Assembly: GCA_003427395.1 (NCBI GenBank)
Contig: BFEA01000646.1
Coordinates: 717,773 to 759,986 of the forward strand
Length of the DNA stretch: 42,214 nt
Direction: 5' to 3'
DNA from: Chara braunii
Taxonomy: Eukaryota > Streptophyta > Charophyceae > Charales > Characeae
Shown here piece after piece: positions 36,908 to 42,214 of this stretch. How positions within the stretch are numbered: the stretch's first letter is position 1; each line of letters opens with the position of its first letter. The translations under genes were made by a program, and so were the position numbers. The notes under the pieces were generated by a model. The model was not told the DNA's origin. It made no database searches and saw only the letters and a list, made by a program, of their open reading frames with translations.

Positions 36908-37862
36908 TGTGGTACGTTGTGCTCATCTGGCGCTTGTCTTCTGCCTATGCGGTACATTCATGTGGTATGTTGGGCAAGTGACCGTAGGGAGTGTGTAGTG
37001 AGGAGGGCGAAGGAAAGCAGGCGACCTAGGAGGAGAGGGGATCGCCAGGAAGGCTATGAGGTGAATATTGGGTGTTTGCAGTGTGATGAGAACTATGTGG
37101 TGTTCGATTGATGCTGAGGTGCAACGACGGTGTAATGCTGGTTGTGCCGAAGCAGCGATTGGTCGTCACAATCGGCATCGGCATCGGGTCATCTGGTGAG
37201 AATATTTGTGGTTGGGGGCAGCTATTTTGAGGTACGTTGCACCCAACCTTATCTACCCTCTTTGACACTTCTTACCGTGAGGATGTGTGTTCTGTCTTGA
37301 GAGTCCTCTCATGTGAGGAGTCGAGTGCGCTCAACCTCGAGAGTCGTCAGTGTTCACGTGGAGCATCTGGAAGGAGAGGGCGGTGCTATCTGAAAGGCCC
37401 TGGACGAAGCACTGAGTCACGGTCACCATGCCAACCCACCGGGAAGAGCACGCATGCTTTGCTACTTTGTCCTTTGTTTGCTCGCTGCGATATAGAGGGG
37501 TTCAGAGGGGCAGGCCAGCCCTACGGGAAAGACGAGTATCGGACGTCTATAAATAAGTACCGGCGGGGACCTTCCATTGACTGTGATCGTCGTCCTATTT
37601 GCGACGTTAAATAATTCCTGAGGACTTTGGGGGCCGTCCATAAAAACGCCTCCTGATCAGCTAATTGGTCGGTGCAAGGCTCTGCACGCAAGGATAAATA
37701 TGGTGCAGTCTGGCCAGCTTAGCAGGACTCGAGGCATAGGGGTGGGCCGAGTGCACACCTTTAGACACGCACACTGTTTCGGATTGCTCAGGGACGTTGA
37801 CGACAAGAGACATTCAGGAAGAACTGAGGGAGGGGTAGATTCCAAATGATAAGTTCGAGTAA
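36908..37862. other. No gene seen; internal or LTR sequence of unknown element
   Basis: Short plus-strand frames only. TATAAATA at 37,548-37,555, followed by AAGTACCGGCGGGG, resembles an LTR core promoter. No Gag or Pol domain is seen downstream of the PBS before the second Ty3 element. Confidence 0.4.
37548..37555 (+). promoter_or_regulatory. TATA box, unassigned
   Basis: TATAAATA on the plus strand in GC-richer context. No gene follows it. It may be the promoter of a degraded LTR. Confidence 0.35.
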
Positions 37863-37917
37863 TATTCCGTTCTACAGACAATGACATAGGTGCAATCATG
37901 ACTCCCCGCCCAAATCC
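37863..37917. other. Scrambled copy of integrase-end sequence
   Basis: Three adjacent short blocks match 38,208-38,271: ATTCCGTTCTAC (inverted), AGACAATGACATAGGTGCAATC (direct) and CGCCCAAATCCG (inverted). The direct block corresponds to the CIYVIVC part of the nearby integrase. Confidence 0.6.
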
Positions 37918-38157
37918 GGAACTTGTCATTTCCTGATCACATGATCCTATCGTCCTCCCTAGTGTCCTCCCTGTCGCTGGTAAGCTATAGAACTGCACAC
38001 TGTCTGCACTAGGTCACTCACTCGATGCCTATCGCAGCATCATGTACAAACCGATTTGAAATAATTAAATAATTCATCGGTGGCTAAATCAGAGTATATA
38101 CATTTGGGTCCAACAGGTAAGTTCAGATTCCTACAAACGAAACTATATTGACTTTGA
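37918..38157. other. No gene seen
   Basis: Spacer between the scrambled block and the truncated integrase frame. I find no LTR end here for the second Ty3 element. Confidence 0.45.
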
Positions 38158-39150
38158 CTAGTTCGCAAACAGAAAGCACAATGAACAGGAAACATTTCTA
38201 ACTATGTAGAATGGAATTCGGATTTGGGCGCGTTTGGTCAGGCGGCAGACAATGACGTAGATGCAATCATGCCCGCGGTCGGTCTTAGGGAGATCGCACA
38301 CGAAGTCCATGGAAATGGACTGCCACCGGTGAGTGGGGATGGGCAATGATTGGAGCTTGCCGGGTTTGGCCCGGTTCGAGGGATTGACAGCCTCACACGT
38401 GGGACATGAGCGAAAGTATGTTTTGACGTCGGCGAGTAGAGAAGGCCAATAGAAGTAGCGGGAGATGGTGTAGAAGGTTTTCTGGAAACCGAGGTGACCT
38501 GGGGTCTTGGCGTCGCGGTGCTCGGTCAAGAGCTGGGTATGGAGACCACATGTGTCAGGGATGCACAGTCGGCGAGTGCCTTTGGTGTCGATGTAGAGAA
38601 GGTTGTCGTGGAGGGAGTAGTCAGGGACTGGGTCAAGATTGCAAAGCTTGTTGTAAATGGCGGCGAAGTCTAGGCAAGAGAGGTAGCCTTTGGTGTATCG
38701 GTGATGGAGTGATAGGAGGAGTTGGATATGGGTCATAGCGGCGTAGACTTTCTCGGGGGGCTTGGGGTGGGGTCGTCGAGAGAGGGCATCAACAACGCGG
38801 TTGCTTTTCCTGGGGGTATGGCAAATGGTGAATGTGAACTGGGCAAGGAAGTCGAGCCATCGAGCTTGGCGTGGGGTGATGTCTTTCTTGGTGAGGATGG
38901 AAGAAACGATGGTGTTGTCAGTGCGGATGGTGAAGTATTGCCCGTCGCGGTACGGGCGCCAGACTGTGAGGGCGTGAATCACGACGAGGAGTTCTTTCTC
39001 GTTGGAGGAGTAATTCATCTCCGAGGGAAGGAGCTTCTTGCTTGCGAAGGCGATGGGGTATTCGTTGGGTGGAGCCTCGGGGTGAGTGGGTGAGTCCTTG
39101 ATGGAGGGGGTCTCGGCGGTGTCGCGGGGAAAATGTTGAGACAGTAAGAC
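38158..39150 (-). pseudogene. Ty3-2 RNase H and truncated integrase
   Basis: RNase H blocks: FAIGVLLSQHF (about 39,150), MNYSSNEKELLVVIHAL, FTIRTDNTIVSSIL, and KSNRVVDALSRRP. Integrase: HRDAKTPGHLGFQKT, FYWPSLL, YFRSCPTCEAVNPSN, an intact HHCC zinc site, then QSISMDFVCDLPKT (first catalytic Asp) and DCIYVIVCRLTK, where the usual VIVDR has Cys. After RAQIR at about 38,220 the frame enters unrelated sequence (FYIVRNVSCSL) and stops at 38,158. The rest of the DDE core and any C-terminal domain are gone. Confidence 0.9.
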
Positions 39151-40310
39151 TCCAATGGCGAAGTCGGAGGCATCAGTGGTGACATAGAAATGGCGAGTGG
39201 GGTCGGCGATCTTGAGGACAGGGGTCGTGGTGATGGTTTGCTCGAGGAAGTCGAAAGCGTGTTGGCGACGATCGTTCCAATTGAAGGGCTCGTCCTTGCG
39301 TCCTTGCGTGCGAGTTCGTGGAGAGGGTAAGAGATCTCAAAAAAGTTGCGAATGAACGGGCGGTAATAGTTGGCAAGGCCGAGGAAGGAACAAAGTTGGA
39401 GGAGGGTCTTGGGCGGGGGGTACTCGATGAGGGCTGTGACCTTCGAGGGGTCCATACGGATGCCTTCAGTGCAGACAATGTGGCCAAGGTATTCGACACT
39501 CGAAGTGGCAAACGTACATTTGCTGAGCTTGGCGTAGAATTTTTGTTGTCGGAGGATCGAGAGGACTTGGTTAATGTGTTGAAGGTGGGACTCGAAGGTG
39601 GTGCTAAAGATGAGGATGTCATCAAGGTACATGACGACACATACTTCAAAGAGGTCACGAAAGATGTGGTTCATGGTGGACTGGAATGTGGCGGGGGCAT
39701 TGGTGAGTGCAAAAGGCATTATGAGGAACTCGTAGTGCCCGAACCGAGAGCGGAATGCGGTCTTGTGGGTGTCCTCTTCGCGGATACAAATCTGGTGGAA
39801 GCCACTGCGGAGGTCGATCTTGGTGAAATATTTGGCTCCACAGAGGCGATCAAGAAGTTCAGATATCCGGGGGAGTGGGTACTTGTTCTTGATTGTGATC
39901 CAGTTCAAGGCACGGTAGTCTGTGCACATGCGGAGTTCAGAGGTGTTGTTCTTCTTGACGAAGAGACAACTGGTTCCAAAGGAGGAGCTAGGCTTAATGA
40001 ATCAATTTTCAAGGAGTTCATTGAGGTGGCGCTTCATTTCTTCGGCCTCGGGGATGGAGAGTTGGTATGGACGGCGGCAAGGAGGAGAATGGTCGGCCTC
40101 GAGATCAATGGTGTGCGATACACCTTGATCGGGAGGTAAACTGGCGAGCAAGGACTCGAGGAAGACGCCCTTGAATTCAGAGAGGAGAGCGGTGATGTGA
40201 GGATCGGAAGGGGGGTCTTGGTCGGGTTTGTCCATTAAAAGCGAGTCCTCGGGATGCTCGTGGTCGATAACAAGACAATAGGAAGCGGAGTCGGGGTGTT
40301 CACGAGACAT
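39150..40310 (-). pseudogene. Ty3-2 reverse transcriptase
   Basis: Frame 40,310-40,002 holds the pre-RT linker and first block (GVSHTIDLEADHSPPCRRPY, EMKRHLNELLEN). A TGA at 40,002 interrupts it; the same frame then gives FIKPSSSFGTSCLFVKKN, MCTDYRALNWITIKNKYPLP, YFTKIDLRSGFHQI (first catalytic Asp), LIMPFALTNAPATFQ, VVMYLDDILIFS (YLDD intact, about 39,625), then CSFLGLANYYRPFIRNF. A frameshift near 39,300 separates RT from the RNase H frame. Confidence 0.92.
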
Positions 40311-40424
40311 GTGAAGAAACTGGTGAGGGGAGACAGGGGGTGGGGTAGAAGGGGGGAGAAGGTAAGGGATATCAAGAGGAGAGTTAGGAGGGCGGGTGAG
40401 TCGGACGAAGGGGGGATGGAAGAA

Positions 40425-41222
40425 CTAGAGCATGAAACGGTCAAGCCATGGAGTCCTCAAGACAATGTCGCACATGAGGTGCATGACATCGAAGGAGACC
40501 TGACTGCAAAGAGGACCGACAGTCATGAGGGTCTCAGGGACAGTGCGATCGACAACGATGGTTGAGTCCTTATACCCTAGTCGGATGGTGATCAGGGAGT
40601 CATAGCCGGTGGAAGAGAGGTCGGCTTTGCGGACACAGGCTTCAGTGATGAAGTTGCCGGTGGCACCAATATCAAGGAGGGCCCGAAACTTCACCGTCGA
40701 TGCGTCAAGGGAGATAACGATAAACTTGAGCTGGAACTGTGCGGTTCCGGCACAACCAGAAGAGATCGCGGTGTTGAGGCGGCGTTGTTCCAAGATTAAT
40801 CTAACAAGCCGATCGTGTCGTGCTTGTTCCTCAACGAGATCGGAGAAGGTGGTAGAGAAGGGGTTAGGGATGAGAGTAGAAGAGCAGGTGCCAGTGGGAA
40901 GCTCGACCCATGGGATAGCAGACGTCATCGGGAGGGGGGCAGGTGGAGTAGACCGCGCTGCCTGGGGGTCGTCCGATGGGATGTGCATCACTGGAGGGGG
41001 GGTAGGCAGACGGATAGTCGATGCCATGTGGGCCACCGGTAGGAGAGAGATCGTCACCGATGGGAGAGCCGACAGACAAGTGGTCGATGCCGGGGGAGGA
41101 TTGGAAGAGACAGGGGGACAATGTTCAGGTGGAGGAGGGCCCGACTGTCGCGGTGGAGGATGAAGTGGGAGTAGAAGGGCCGGGTCCCGCGGAGCGAGGG
41201 GCCTGTCGAGTAAAGAAAACAC
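40425..41222 (-). pseudogene. Ty3-2 aspartic protease region
   Basis: A 265-codon frame. The first half is Pro/Ser-rich linker; then come FSDLVEEQARHDRLVRLILE and VISLDASTVKFRALLDIGA, TGNFIT. The catalytic motif, normally D-S/T-G, is D-I-G here, so a conserved hydroxyl residue is lost. The second half (IVVDRTVPETLMTVGP, CDIVLRTPWLDRF) fits the family. It ends at a TAG at 40,425, beyond which the same frame continues into RT. Confidence 0.85.
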
Positions 41223-41299
41223 CCGTTGTGTTCCTAGAGGTATATGTGTTTTGCGGGTGTAAGTTTTTGGAGACGGCGGGGTGGAGAGGAAGAAGGTGG

Positions 41300-42198
41300 T
41301 CAGGAGGCACGACCTTGGCGTTCCATTCGCATAAGGTGGGCGGCCTGGAGGTCCTTAATGGTGAATTGGGAGGGGTCGAGAGAGACAGTGTCGAAGACGT
41401 CATCGGAGGTGGGTGGAGTGGTGTCATCAGGGGTGATGTTATGGAAGAAGTGGGGGCGGGAGGGAGCGGGCGCAGACTGGTGATGGGGGTGGAGGAGTCG
41501 ATCGTGGTAAAGCATGCAAGAGAGCAGGTCAACAAGGGGCATGTCGGGTTCGTGGGCGAGGGTGGTTACAAGATCTTTGTGCCATACTCGCTTGATGCGG
41601 GAGATGAACGCAAAGTCGAGAATGACGGTGGTGGGGAGGTGATGGCGGAGGGAGCGGATGTATTGGACGAAGCGGTCCGTGGGACCGATCTGGCGGAGGT
41701 GACAAAATTGTTCGAGGTAGTCATCGATGGTTTTCTGGGGGCGGAAGGTGGCAGTGAGAAGGTTGGCCCATTGGAGGAAAGAGTGATGCGGTCCTCCGGA
41801 GGCGCGGCGGTTGCTGACTTCGGCCATCCACCATTTGGCGGCATTGCCGAGGAGACGGGAGGTGGCAATGGCAAGCCAGTGGAAAAGGGGCATGTGGTGG
41901 AGCTTGAAAGAGTTTTGGAGTTGGGTAAGGAAGAGGAAAACGTCCTTGTGGGGAAGGCCGGAGAAGGGCATGACGTCGGCGGATCGGAAGGAACGGGGGA
42001 TTTCCCCTTCGCGGGAAACGATCCGGGCGAGGGTATTGAAGTTGAGGTTATCGGGGGTAGTGTCGTAGCAGGTGTGTAATCGAATTGGCTGTTGTCGTCA
42101 ATGAGGTAGTTGGGGGGAAGTTGTGGCATTGCGGGGTAAACCCCGGAGGTGACTTGGGAATAGGTGGGACGGGGGGTGGGGATGGTGGAGGTCGTCAT
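41300..42198 (-). pseudogene. Ty3-2 Gag
   Basis: Frame 42,198-42,070 gives the N-terminus (MTTSTIPTPRPTYSQVTSGV, then LPPNYLIDDNSQFDYT). A frameshift near 42,065 leads to NLNFNTLARIVSREGEIPRS and frame 41,971-41,300: FSGLPHKDVFLFLTQLQNSF, AAKWWMAEVSNRRAS, WANLLTATFRPQKTIDDYLE, FVQYIRSLRHHLP. These are blocks of the Retrotrans_gag family (capsid-like core). No CCHC knuckle is visible before the protease. Gag and Pol are in different frames. Confidence 0.85.
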
Positions 42199-42214
42199 GA
42201 TGGGTTGTGAGATA

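Larger units (their letters stand above)
38220..42214 (-). mobile_element. Second Ty3/gypsy element, cut by the window edge
   Basis: Minus-strand order Gag, protease, RT, RNase H, integrase. The 5' LTR and PBS would lie beyond 42,214. The 3' end is lost: integrase stops at about 38,220 and no 3' LTR is seen. Its codons are GC-richer than those of the first Ty3 element, it is less decayed (long in-frame stretches, YLDD intact), and its sequence is clearly a different lineage. Confidence 0.9.

Noticed and set aside
39318-42079. Long plus-strand frames (273 and 352 codons) opposite Ty3-2
   Set aside because: They are antisense shadows of the GC-rich Gag, protease and RT frames, and contain no domain of their own.

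Overview
This window is plant-like, repeat-dominated nuclear DNA. I find no host gene, rRNA or intact tRNA. Almost everything recognisable is a broken retroelement: LINEs (non-LTR), Ty3/gypsy LTR elements, a Penelope-like element (PLE), short non-autonomous elements, a fold-back element and microsatellites. The mix of elements, the tRNA-iMet-type primer binding sites, and Gag-like proteins of a style I associate with charophyte algae suggest a streptophyte alga, Chara braunii being my best guess. That is recall plus inference; I could not search.

Layout. 1-2,990: LINE scraps, an LTR-like block with a 166-bp (AG)n tract, and unrecognised sequence. 2,995-15,310 (+): LINE-1, with endonuclease, reverse transcriptase (RT) and C-terminal parts, interrupted by an AT-rich insert (about 3,163-3,800) and by a Ty3/gypsy element (6,666-14,809, minus strand). 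The Ty3 element carries Gag, protease, RT, RNase H, a truncated integrase, a PBS and a 922-bp 5' LTR; its leader contains a 621-base assembly gap. 15,345-18,195 (+): LINE-2, with RT and a long zf-RVT-type C-terminal region. 18,311-22,951: SINE-like copies, a LINE 3' end, G-rich DNA, a poly(A)-tailed element, a C11-A23-T29 run and a roughly 1-kb fold-back element. 23,470-25,585 (-): LINE-3, a 5'-truncated relative of LINE-2. 26,261-32,333: a poly(A)-tailed element split by a 5.63-kb PLE. 32,529-35,618: a SINE-like pair, a further repeat family and a decayed Gag. 36,896: an orphan plus-strand LTR/PBS junction. 38,220-42,214 (-): a second Ty3/gypsy element cut by the window edge.

The most interesting object is the PLE at 26,312-31,945 (minus strand). 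It has 611-612-bp terminal direct repeats and a 13-bp target-site duplication. Its coding order is CCHC zinc knuckle, charged coiled coil, GIY-YIG nuclease, linker, RT. Nuclease before RT is the permuted order of the Chlamys/Naiad type of PLE, and a Gag-like CCHC region in front of it is, as far as I know, unusual. The terminal repeats also hold a 111-bp tandem unit with two hairpins whose stems covary between units.

Nearly all coding regions contain stops and frameshifts, so these are mostly relics. The Ty3 element interrupting LINE-1 has a 4-bp TSD and the LINE reading frame resumes exactly across it, which gives a clear insertion order.
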